Below are positions 29,659 through 39,600 of a stretch of 47,589 nucleotides of DNA, one piece after another. Numbering within the stretch: the first letter of the stretch is position 1; the number at the start of each line of letters is the position of its first letter. The stretch covers positions 1-47,589 of IMG/VR virus record IMGVR_UViG_3300033149_006154, one strand, 5' to 3'. Source of the DNA: a virus. The translations under genes were made by a program, and so were the position numbers. Below the pieces are notes generated by a model. The model searched no databases. It had not been told where the DNA came from and saw only the letters and a list, made by a program, of their open reading frames with translations.

Positions 29659-30183
29659 ATGCCTACGGACGAATGGGAAGCAAGGAGAAAAGGGCGCAAC
29701 CGAAGAAGCCGGGTGGGCAAGGTGTTCGAACTAGTAATGGCCTTTCCCGGGAATCAACAATTGAAGAAAAAGATTCGCCGGTGGCGGGAAATGCACGGCG
29801 TACCAAAAACCTTTAAACGCCAATACGCTCAGTGGCTGTCCCTCCACAAACGAGCGCACCAAGGGGCCACCCGGGAAGAAGCGGTGAAGAGAAAGCACGC
29901 GCTCTTCAAGGAATGGGAAACCCGCGCCAAGGCGAAGAGGTGGCAAAACCCTGAATGGAGAGCCACCTACCGCCGCAAGATGGCGAGAAGGAAATGGCGG
30001 GAATACGAGGAGAAGCACAAGCGCACCGGCTGGCAACCTCCGCGGCCACCGGAAAAGGAGCCGGAGGGCGGCTACACACACGAGCAAGCGGCGGCAAAGC
30101 TCTACTGGGCGCAGCGTGCACGCGCGGCGAAAGAGAAGCCTTATGTATCCCCAGCCGCGCGCCGTAAGCGCCGTCGTACTTAA
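29659..30183 (+). CDS. Very basic protein of the internal virion module
   Basis: A 174-residue protein unusually rich in Lys, Arg and Trp (for example KKKIRRWREMHG, RRKMARRKWREYEEKHKR and a final AARRKRRRT). It has a GGGAGAG ribosome-binding site. No known domain is visible. Sitting directly before the three large internal-virion genes, it might bind packaged DNA or be ejected with it. That is inferred from charge and position. Confidence 0.6.
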   Translation: MPTDEWEARRKGRNRRSRVGKVFELVMAFPGNQQLKKKIRRWREMHGVPKTFKRQYAQWLSLHKRAHQGATREEAVKRKHALFKEWETRAKAKRWQNPEWRATYRRKMARRKWREYEEKHKRTGWQPPRPPEKEPEGGYTHEQAAAKLYWAQRARAAKEKPYVSPAARRKRRRT

Positions 30184-30206
30184 GGATAACCGGCTGGGAG
30201 AAAGTC

Positions 30207-31475
30207 ATGGCAATGACCACCGAACAGTTCAGGAAACTTTGGGCTCAACAGCGGCAGCGAGCCTTGTACACATACCGCCCGCAGGGCATCCAGGGTTATC
30301 ACGGACTTCTGAGCGCTATGCGAAATGTTCCGTCCTACAGGACCGCGGTAACACCGAAGCCAAAGCCCGCAAAGCCCTCCAGCACGCTGCCGACAAGCAT
30401 CACGGAAGCCTACGAAAGGGCGAATAAGGCCAACGAGCGGCGGTACCAGGAGGTTCTCGGCACTTACCGGGACTGGGAAAAGGATGCCTTTGCGCGGCTT
30501 GATGACCTTGCCAGGACTTATGCGCGCTCTGCGGCGACCAAAGTCCGCCAATGGGCAATCACGCATGGACTGACGGGCACCCGAGTGGCTCCGACGATGG
30601 AGGCGGCTGCTGAGGCTGCCGAGCGCCGCAGGCTCGCCGACAAGTATCTGGACGTGATGGCAAGGACCCGGGGAGGCAGAGCAAGAGCAATCGAGGCTCG
30701 GACTGATGAAGGCCCGGACCTGACGACCGCTTTGGAGCTGACCCGGCAGGCAGCCCAGGCGCGCGCAATGACACCGAAGAGCGAAAAGGTTACGAGATTC
30801 CCTATTCGCAAGGAGAAGGAGCAGGACAGGCGGCCGGTCTCGTACCAGGAGCTCATCAGACAGGAAATCAGGAAAGCCTTGAAGGGCGTAGCGCCGAAAA
30901 CCTCTGGAGCGAAGCCGAAAGAAGTCAAGCCGCGAAGCCCTGGTGGTAAACCCGAGCCCAAGAGCGTTACGAATATCACTCCCAGGCGCGGCAAAACCAC
31001 GACTGTACCAGCCAGAAAATACGCGCCGCGATCCCCGAGTCCGAGCACGCCAGCCTTGCCGGAGAGCTACGTTTCGATTGGCCACCAGACCGCAGAATAT
31101 TGGGCTGAGCGCGGTGGTGTTCCGCCGCAGATGGTTGCCGAAGCCCAAAGATATGCGGAGCTTGCTGACGACGCACTTCTGCACTTTCGAGAGGCAATCT
31201 ACACCCCAACGACCCTTGCGAATCAGGTAACCCACTTGAACTCGCTGAGACAGCATCTTGGGGCTGCTTTTACCCGGCTAGCTTCGGCGCTAAAAAGCGG
31301 TGTGTTTGCTGGCCAGCCACAAGAGAAAGCTCTCGCCACCAAGATGGAGACGATTCAGGAAGTGTTGACGAAAGTAAACCGTGCCTTGGCGGAGGCCCAA
31401 AAAGGCGACCCGGGAGACATGGTTGAGGTCATATTGAACGACATCCGCCGGAACTATCTCGATACGCTGTACTAA
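30207..31475 (+). CDS. Internal-virion-like helical protein
   Basis: A 422-residue, mostly helical and basic protein with an acidic/basic linker (residues about 180-290 Lys/Pro/Arg-rich). Its N-terminus reads MAMTTEQFRKLWAQQRQRAL and the C-terminus has long helices (RYAELADDALLHFREAIYTP, AEAQKGDPGDMVEVIL). It opens a row of three increasingly large proteins after the tail genes, where podoviruses encode core proteins ejected into the cell. The assignment rests on position and composition. Confidence 0.6.
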   Translation: MAMTTEQFRKLWAQQRQRALYTYRPQGIQGYHGLLSAMRNVPSYRTAVTPKPKPAKPSSTLPTSITEAYERANKANERRYQEVLGTYRDWEKDAFARLDDLARTYARSAATKVRQWAITHGLTGTRVAPTMEAAAEAAERRRLADKYLDVMARTRGGRARAIEARTDEGPDLTTALELTRQAAQARAMTPKSEKVTRFPIRKEKEQDRRPVSYQELIRQEIRKALKGVAPKTSGAKPKEVKPRSPGGKPEPKSVTNITPRRGKTTTVPARKYAPRSPSPSTPALPESYVSIGHQTAEYWAERGGVPPQMVAEAQRYAELADDALLHFREAIYTPTTLANQVTHLNSLRQHLGAAFTRLASALKSGVFAGQPQEKALATKMETIQEVLTKVNRALAEAQKGDPGDMVEVILNDIRRNYLDTLY

Positions 31476-31493
31476 GCATCGTCAGGAGTCGCC

Positions 31494-33623
31494 ATGGCAA
31501 TTACAGTCAGGCACTACCCAGTCGCGCCTTTGATGCAGCAGGCGAGGATTGCTGGCAAGGGTATCGGGAAACGGCTGCTGCGGGAAGAAGAGGCTCAGCG
31601 GGAACAACAGGCACTCGCAGAGCAAGAGCGTGAATACCGGCGCGCCATGGAGATAGCGCGCTTCGGCGAAGACGTTCGCGCTCGACGGCTCGCAGAAGCC
31701 GAGCGCCAGCAAGAGATGGAGCTCGAAAAAAAGAAGTTCGGGCTCGCAGAAGAGCGCTTCGAGCTCGACAAACACCGGTTCGAGCTCGACAAGAAGATTA
31801 CGGAACAGCGCACAGAGCTTGCGCGGCGCAGGGAAGAACGAGACAGGCTTCAACAGGAGTTCGAGATGGCCACTACGGTGGCCGACAAGGTTGCCCTGAT
31901 TGAAGCCATGCTGAAAACGAAGACGGGCTACAGCTACCCTGAGGAGGTTCGGCTGCGGGTCGAGCAGCTTCGAAAGCAGGCCCAAAGAATCGCCTCTGCT
32001 GAGGACCTGAGCGCCGCCCAAAAGGCGACCGCCCTGGCCCAGCTTTATGCCGAAGCGATACAGCTCAATGACCAGCAACAGATGGACCAGGAGAAAATCA
32101 AGGAGCACGTCAACAACCATTTCGTTCCTGTTGAAGACGAGAATGGCAACGTTCTCGGCTACTGTACGGTGGGGCCGAACGGTGAACTGAAGTTTATACC
32201 GAAGTCGCAAATAGAAGGAAAAGCGGCCTCGGCCGTCCCTTCTGCGAAAGAGCTCGCAGACAGGTTCAAGACCAGGCTCGAAACGATTTACGGCGGCGAT
32301 GTAAACGCAATGATAGACAGCCTGGCTGACTATGTGCTGCGGAACCGTCATCTGCCGAAAATCGAATATCAGACCTTGATGGCCGTGGACCCGGCCCTGG
32401 TTGACCGTCTCGGTATGACAATCCTTGCGAAGCGTGGTGGGGTGCGCGCAGAGGACATGGCTGATGCCATGAAGATGATAATGCAGAATCCGAATACGGC
32501 GACAGAAGAGCCCGCCGTGCAGAGAACGTTGCAAGACCCGGGAGCGGTTCGGCTTTTGATTGCACGCCCAGAAGGCCAGAGAATTCTTCAAATGATGGCT
32601 TATGCGGGTCGGCCAGCCCAGGCAGCCTTGGCGCGAGCACTCAGGACCTATTTCGAGAGCCTGGACCAGGGAGAAAGGGAGGCGAAGTTCCTGAATTACG
32701 TTGAGGTCCTGGAGGAACCCGAGAGATTCGCTGAAAAGCTCGATGACATGGCGAAACCATTGATTGTTACCGATAATCCCGAGGGGGCTGGCTGGCTGAA
32801 GGAGGAGAGCATCAAGGTGCCAGCGTGGATGCCTGCGGAGGACGCCGAGAAATACAAGAAGCGTATGCTTGAAGCGAAGCGCCAGTTCTCGACCTTTGAG
32901 GTGGGCGGCAAAACACTCTACGTCGAGCCCGAATATGCCTGGCTCGTGAGACTCTTGCCTCCACATCGGCAGGAAATCTTGCTCAAGGCCGCCCTGGGGT
33001 ACAAGCGGGAAGCCGAGGTTGTGTCGCAACAGTCCCAAGAGGGTGTCGCACACGAAGAAGCGTTTCAAAAGCAAGCCAGAGCAAGGACGCGGCAGCTACA
33101 CGAACGGCTTCAGAAGGTAGCGCCGCACCGGGCCGATTTCTACCAGCGGGTTGCTGCGGCGGTTGCGGCCCACAAAACTAGCAGCCCCGCCATGCCGCGC
33201 CATATAAAGCCTCGCGTCTGGCAGCAGGTTTATCACGACCTGCTTCAGACGATAACGAAGCGGCACACCATTCGTAAGCAGGCGAAATCGCGGATTGAAT
33301 ACTGCCGGAAAGCGGTGCCTTTGCTCCGGCAGGAGCTTCAAATTCTGCTTCCTCCAGATGAATTTGAAGAGTTCCAGGACAGGATTCAAAGGCGCTATGG
33401 CTCCCTGCCGCACTTCAGAACCGAAACCAGAAGGTATTGGGACCGGTTAATGGCCGAATATCTCCCAGCCGTCATAACAGCCGAAGCGCGCTTTGAAAAA
33501 CAATGGTGGCAAACCAGGGAGCAGAGTCAAGAGGAAGCCTGGCGCTCGCTGAATCCGCCGCCGCCAACGTTTACGGAAACCATGCTGCAATCACCCGTTA
33601 TACTTGGGCCTGGCCCGATGTAA
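31494..33623 (+). CDS. Internal-virion-like coiled-coil protein
   Basis: A 709-residue protein. Residues about 20-140 form a long heptad-rich coiled coil (REEEAQREQQALAEQEREYR, ELDKHRFELDKKITEQRTEL). The rest is helical, with charged regions, and ends in GPGP. No catalytic motif or signal peptide is visible. As the middle member of the last structural cluster it probably forms part of the internal core. The following gene starts 19 bases after its stop. Confidence 0.65.
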   Translation: MAITVRHYPVAPLMQQARIAGKGIGKRLLREEEAQREQQALAEQEREYRRAMEIARFGEDVRARRLAEAERQQEMELEKKKFGLAEERFELDKHRFELDKKITEQRTELARRREERDRLQQEFEMATTVADKVALIEAMLKTKTGYSYPEEVRLRVEQLRKQAQRIASAEDLSAAQKATALAQLYAEAIQLNDQQQMDQEKIKEHVNNHFVPVEDENGNVLGYCTVGPNGELKFIPKSQIEGKAASAVPSAKELADRFKTRLETIYGGDVNAMIDSLADYVLRNRHLPKIEYQTLMAVDPALVDRLGMTILAKRGGVRAEDMADAMKMIMQNPNTATEEPAVQRTLQDPGAVRLLIARPEGQRILQMMAYAGRPAQAALARALRTYFESLDQGEREAKFLNYVEVLEEPERFAEKLDDMAKPLIVTDNPEGAGWLKEESIKVPAWMPAEDAEKYKKRMLEAKRQFSTFEVGGKTLYVEPEYAWLVRLLPPHRQEILLKAALGYKREAEVVSQQSQEGVAHEEAFQKQARARTRQLHERLQKVAPHRADFYQRVAAAVAAHKTSSPAMPRHIKPRVWQQVYHDLLQTITKRHTIRKQAKSRIEYCRKAVPLLRQELQILLPPDEFEEFQDRIQRRYGSLPHFRTETRRYWDRLMAEYLPAVITAEARFEKQWWQTREQSQEEAWRSLNPPPPTFTETMLQSPVILGPGPM

Positions 33624-33641
33624 GCAAGAGGTAAGTCACAA

Positions 33642-36600
33642 ATGCCTGCGCACACTGAGAATATCGAAGAGCTACTGAACGTGCTTGCCTGGGGGCGGCC
33701 AGAACTTACGCCGCCCCCAGGGGCAGAAGGCGTCGGCCAGAAATCGGGTGGTGCACTGCCTTCCGACGACGAGTCCATCCCGTTGGAGCTCCTGATTCAG
33801 GCTTACGACCCCACTCAGGGCCGCTTGGCTGGCCTGGAATCTCTCTCCGATTGGGAAGCCCCGGAAGACTACGACTACACAACCCAGACCGGCATCAAGC
33901 CGCTGGTGAGAGACATCTGGGGCGGAACCCTCGAAACCATCGGGAAGTTTGGCACAAGCGTTGGTCGTGTGTTCCGAAGGGGCTTGGGGGGGCAGCCCGT
34001 GAGGCCGTTCTCTGAAAAGCATCTCGCCCAGATGACGCCCGAACAGCTTGTCGCGGCGGCGGAATATCAAACGGAGCTTGAGCGGCAGATAAGGCCCGTC
34101 GGCGAAATGCGGAAGTACCACTGGGTTTACAACACTTTTAAGGGCCTCGAAGATTATGTTCAGACCACCGCGCACCTGCAACCGCAGAAGATTGACCGGT
34201 GGACGCAGCTTTTGAACCCCATGCGGCTGGCGCGCGCTGTCGTGCGGACCCTTCCTTATATGGCCATGACGGTCGGGGCAACGTTCGTTCATCCCGCATT
34301 GGGTTTCGCTGTTACAGGGGCAATTGAGGGCGAAGACGCCATCGAGGCGGCGGAGGCTCGCGGCGCGTCAAGTCGGGACGCCCTGCTGGAGGGTGCGGCG
34401 GTAGGCGTCGTCAGCGGTGCCATCGAGTTCCTGACGCTGCGTGGTGTGTTGCGGGTTGGCCGCAAGCTGGGCAGGGCTGGCGGCCGGATATTCGGCATCG
34501 CCAGGAACGCCGACGATGTCGCCAAGCTTGCGGCAGTCGGCAAAGCGGCGAAAAGAGGCATGGTTGAGTATGCCCAGGCGATGCGCAGGCTGCACGGCGC
34601 AGGCTTTGCCAGGGAAGTGCTCCACGGCGGATTGATGGAAGGCATCGAGGAAATCCTCCAAGGCACCGCTCAGGAGCTTGGGGCTCAACTCTTCGAGGAT
34701 GAGCCGATTCCGCCTGGCTTTTTCGGCCGACGAATTCAGGAATTCCTGGTGGCTGGCGTGGCGGGCTCCATAGCGACCGGCGTAACGCTGACCGCGATAC
34801 GGTACAAGCACCGGCCGCCCGGGGCGCTTTACGAGGACTTCCTGCTGACGGCCGGTCGAGCGAAGGGCTGGAGCCGCGCGGAAATTGAGCGCGCAATAGG
34901 CCACAAGCTTCCGCCGTTCCTAAGAAGCGAGCGGAACCGGCAGCAGTGGTATAACGCCGCCAAACTTACCGTGAGCCGCGCGGTACACCTTTTGAACAGC
35001 ACAGACCCCGCGGCTGGTTTCGCTCAGCTGATGCAGCTGGCAGCGGCCGAGAACGTTATCCAGAACATCGCCGAGGCGGACGAAGCGGCGGGGGCGCGCA
35101 ACAGCCCCATGGAGCAAGTTACGCGGAAGCTTCTTGAGCACGGAGCCGTTCGGTCCCTGGTCCAACAGGGAGCGCAGAAAAACCCCAATCTGGCTCGCGC
35201 GCTTGAGGCTGCCGATGCGGGTGAGCCGGTTGCGGACATCTTGGCTGATGAGACCTTGGCTGCGGCTGCCTACGTGACAGATAACCTTCTGGCGCGGGGC
35301 AAGCCCGACCTGGAGACAATCAAAGGCTCGCCGTTCCTGACAATTGACGGAGCGCCACTACCGGACCTGTATGCGCTTGCGAACGATGCGCGTAGGCGAA
35401 TCAAGGCCGGTCTCACGGTAGACGGCTACCGAGCGCTCGTCGAGGAATACGTGAGCAAGTTCGGCCTCACACCCGAGGCGAGGGAACTTTACACTGCCCT
35501 TGGCGGTCTCGTACCCGAAGCGCCGGGAGCCCTGGGCGAGGTTGCGGCAGAGACAGAAGGTGGCGTCCCGCTCGTTCCAGCCGGGTACATCACCGATTCA
35601 ATATGGAATCAGCTCGTTTCTTTGTCTCGCTCGCTTCTTGAAAAGAATCGCCAAGCCAGGACCTCCGGACAAGGTCCCATCTTTTCGGCGCAGACATTGA
35701 ACAGGGCGCGCCAAATTTTGGAGCGCGAAGAGCGCAGTGCCGCACAGCGCGAGAGACTTGGAAGGCTTCTGAGGCTCATAGATAGGATAGAGGAAAGGCT
35801 GAACCGGCCGCTTGACGAAGCTGAAGCCGAAATCATACGTGGCCGGAAGGAGCAGGTTGTCAGAGGTCTGGCTGAAACGCTCGGTTTAGACCCCTCGAAC
35901 TTCCACGATGTCGAACTCCCGTGGTTGCGGAGAATCGCCGAATCTGCCTTGACCAGCGCAGACTACCGCCGCTTGTTCCGCCAGAGCATGGCGTGGAGCG
36001 AATACGCCCTCATTGAGAAAGCTCGCCAGGAACGCGCAGCGGGCGAAGCCGAGGCAGAGAAAGCCGCCGAGGGCGCGGAGGAGGGGGCCGCGGAAGAGAA
36101 GACCGAGGAGCAGCGACAGGCCGAAGAGACTGAAGAGATGGAGGAACCTCAGGAACCTCAGGCCGAGGAGGCTGAGGGCGAGAAGCCCCCGGTCGAGGTG
36201 GCCGAACGCAAGAAGCCCACAGAGGTTGGTGCTCCTCCGCCGATGGAAGAGCCTGTGGCCAAGCCGCCAGGCGCGGGCGTTGGTCAAAGAGTCAGCATGG
36301 GAGAGAAGGGCCTTCCCATCGTGACCAATAAGCCTTTCGACGGGGATATTGACGAGCTGCGAAAAGAATATGGGCTCACTCAGGATGCGATGAAGCGCAG
36401 CCCTGAACGATCTGCGCGCAAAGACGTTCCAGCGCTCAGTGCTGCCCTGACGTGGGAAGAGCACGACTATAGATATCCGGAAATCGGCGCGCTTGCCCTC
36501 GACGATAAGTTTGTGGACGCCCTACGAAAGAGACTCGAACAGCTACCAGCCAAGGGCACTGGCGCGTTTCTTGCCCTGTTTCAGGAGCGATATCAGGAGT

Positions 36601-39600
36601 ACCTGGAACGTGCCAAGCAAAAGGGCGGCCATGAGGCGCTGCGGGATTATCTGCTGGCGCGCAGGATGTACGTGGACCCGAAGACCGGCCGGTTCGCGTT
36701 TGCTGGCACCGGGGAGGCAGACGAGGTCTTTAAGCGCCAGATGGCGTTCGCCCTGGCTTTCTCGGAAGTAGCGGCTTTGCTGAAGAGGGAGCCAGGCGTA
36801 ACCAACACTGAATTCGGGGCGTTCTTCCGTAAGCTGGTGTTTGAGCCACTGCAACGGCTTCGGGACGAACATCTCGGGCAATCGAAAAAAGGTGCCCGTA
36901 ATCTTACGCGAACAGAACGAGACGAACTTCTTCGGTACCTCACCGATAATGCCCCGGCCCCGGGCCTGACGCCAGACATCTGCCAGAAGCTTCTCCAAAA
37001 CGATGGCGAGACGGGCACGGTTGCGGCGGTATGCGTAGCGCTCGGAATTGACCTGAGCGGTGACATTAGCTCCGCGCACCAGGAAGCGTACCAGCTCGGC
37101 GGCCTGTTCTTTGCGGCTCCTCACATGCTTACTGAGCGCACGTCCAGGGTGGATAATGCGCTTACCTCGAATATCAGGCTTCGGGTAGCTGTACCGCTTT
37201 GCCCATTCTATACATGGTTCAAGACCATCAAGGAACTGGACGCAACATACAAACGCGACCTGAAGAAGGAGAACGCACGGAAGATTTTCAGAGCCGCACT
37301 GAAGAAAATACAGAAGAAAACCGCAACGCAGCGCCCGCTCAGCAAGAACGAAGACAATCTGCTGATGCACTATGGAGCGTTTCTCGGCGAGCTTCTGCAT
37401 GTGCTGCGCACCAGGCCCGAAATGCTGACGGGTGGAAAGAAGGCGGACGAGAAGACCGGGAGGATTCGGTTCAGACACTTCGAGAAGGTTGGGCGCTACA
37501 CGTTGCTGTCCTACTTGGAGTCGAAGGACAACACTCCGCGGCGGATTCCCATTCATCCCGAACTACGCGCAAAGATTGATGCTTTCTTTGAGCTCGCTAC
37601 CGGCAACGAAAAGCCCGGGGCCAACGACCCAATAGTGCCGCTAAACCCCGCGGAACTGAACGCGATTGTGGACTACTTTGCCAGGAACCAGGAAACCTAC
37701 TTCCTCCACAAAAGCCCGCAAAGGACTCGCTATACGGTAATTCCCGGACGTGAAATAAGAGTGACGGCTGAGTGCCTAAGACGCGCCGCCTTTACCTACA
37801 TGCGTAATGCCGCGCGCCGGCTGGTCACGAACAAGGAGCACTTCGAAGCTGCCAGCGAGGTCCTCTTTGGTCACAAAGGCAAGGAGGCGGGAACGCCTGG
37901 CGAACAGAAAGTAACAAAACTTCACTACATAAGCCCCGAAGCCAGGTTGGACGTGCTGGTGAGGTCCGGGGCCGCGGAACAAATGGCCACGCTTCGGGTG
38001 TGGGAGTGGGGCGACCCCAACGCTGACATTGAGGGACCGGGAGACTACAACACCTGCGCTCAAGTGGCCAGGCTTCTCTTCCAGGAAAAGGTAAGCAAGG
38101 AAGACTACGAGAAGGCGATAAGGCTTTTCGAGGAAAACCCGCACAAGTTCTTGTTCGAAGAGCCGCAACCATATGACCCCTACAAATCTGGCAGGCGGAT
38201 AGTACGGCGGTCAAAGCCGCGCAAGCCAAAGGGTCCTGAGGGGGAGCCTGGTGAGGGTGCCTTTGCCGCCCCCGGCCGGGAAGAGGAGGTTCTCTTGGGC
38301 ACGGAGAACGTTGTCCGTGCTGCCAAGGCTATCAGAGATGCCGCCACCGGTGTCGGCAAGGTTGTCGGAAGCTGGGAGGCGCTCGGGGGCCGCGTCACCA
38401 AGAAACTGCCTGAGCCCAAAACTTTGGTGGACGAGGAAACGACGAGCGAAGCTGAGAAGGAGAATGTCGACGCGGCAGACAAGGCCGAGCGGATAGCCGA
38501 AGCGTTCCGGTTGAGCGAGCGGCCTATTGGCAAGGGCGACCTTCCCAAGGAAGACACTGAGGCCATCCGGAAGATGGTCCGCAAGGACATGAAGTACTTG
38601 TTCAACCAGATTTTCCGGCCCTACGCCCTGCCAAACGTCAAGAGCATCGCCATGGAACTGCGGAGCCGCAACGGCGCACTGATACGCTTCGGGGTTGCCC
38701 TGGCGGAGCTTTTCAAGGACTGGGAAGTCTACAGCCAGATGCTCGGAACCGGCAAGAAAGCCCTCGATATGATTGCCAGGTACGAGTCCGGGCACGAAGG
38801 CATCAACGAGAAGGAACGACGACTCTTTGCTCGGGCGAGAGCCGTGGACGAAGTCATTCAGAAGATGTGGGACAAGCTCGGCGAGCCCATGAAGCTGAAC
38901 TTCATGGAGAACTGGTGGCCGCGCGTCTGGGCTGACAAGATATCGGCCGAAGAGGCCATCCGTAGCGTCATGGGCCGGAACCCGATAGCGACGGCCAAGA
39001 TGTTCGCCAAGCCCCGCATTTACGCGACCATCCCGGAGGCCATGAAGGCCGGGCACACGCGGCTTGCGATGGACCCGGTCTCTTGCCTCAAGCTTCGCTA
39101 CAACGAGATGGCCCGCTACCTTCTGTTCCACAATCTGCCGAAGGTGCTCAAGGATGCTGGCATCATCTACTTCGTGCGCGTGGGTCAAAGACCAAGAAAT
39201 GGCCGGGACGTGAAGATAAAGCACCCGTTCTTCACGGTTACCGAAGCTCCCGGCTCCAAGGAGTTCTTGTTCGTCGAACATGTGGACACCATCAATGCTA
39301 TCCAGAGAATCCTGAAGCGCCTCGGCATTCCTTATGAGGTCGTCCGCAGAACGAACGACAAACAGCACCCGGGCGAAATCAAAAAGAAGAAGGAGCGCGG
39401 CTGGTTCATAAGGTGCACCGATGATGCCACTGCGCGGGTTTGGGCGCATGAGCTGGGCGAAGCGCTCGAAAGGTATTTCGGGGTGGGCAGGCGGCTCTTC
39501 AGGGAGCGCAGCGGCCAGACAGCCGAGCGAGCTGCGAGACTCCGAACCTTGCGCGAAGCCATGGGTTTCCTGTTCGACCTCAAGATGAAGAACGTTGATT

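Noticed and set aside
31482-33074. A 530-residue antisense frame opposite the coiled-coil virion gene
   Set aside because: The forward frame has clear heptads and a good start; the reverse one shows no motif.
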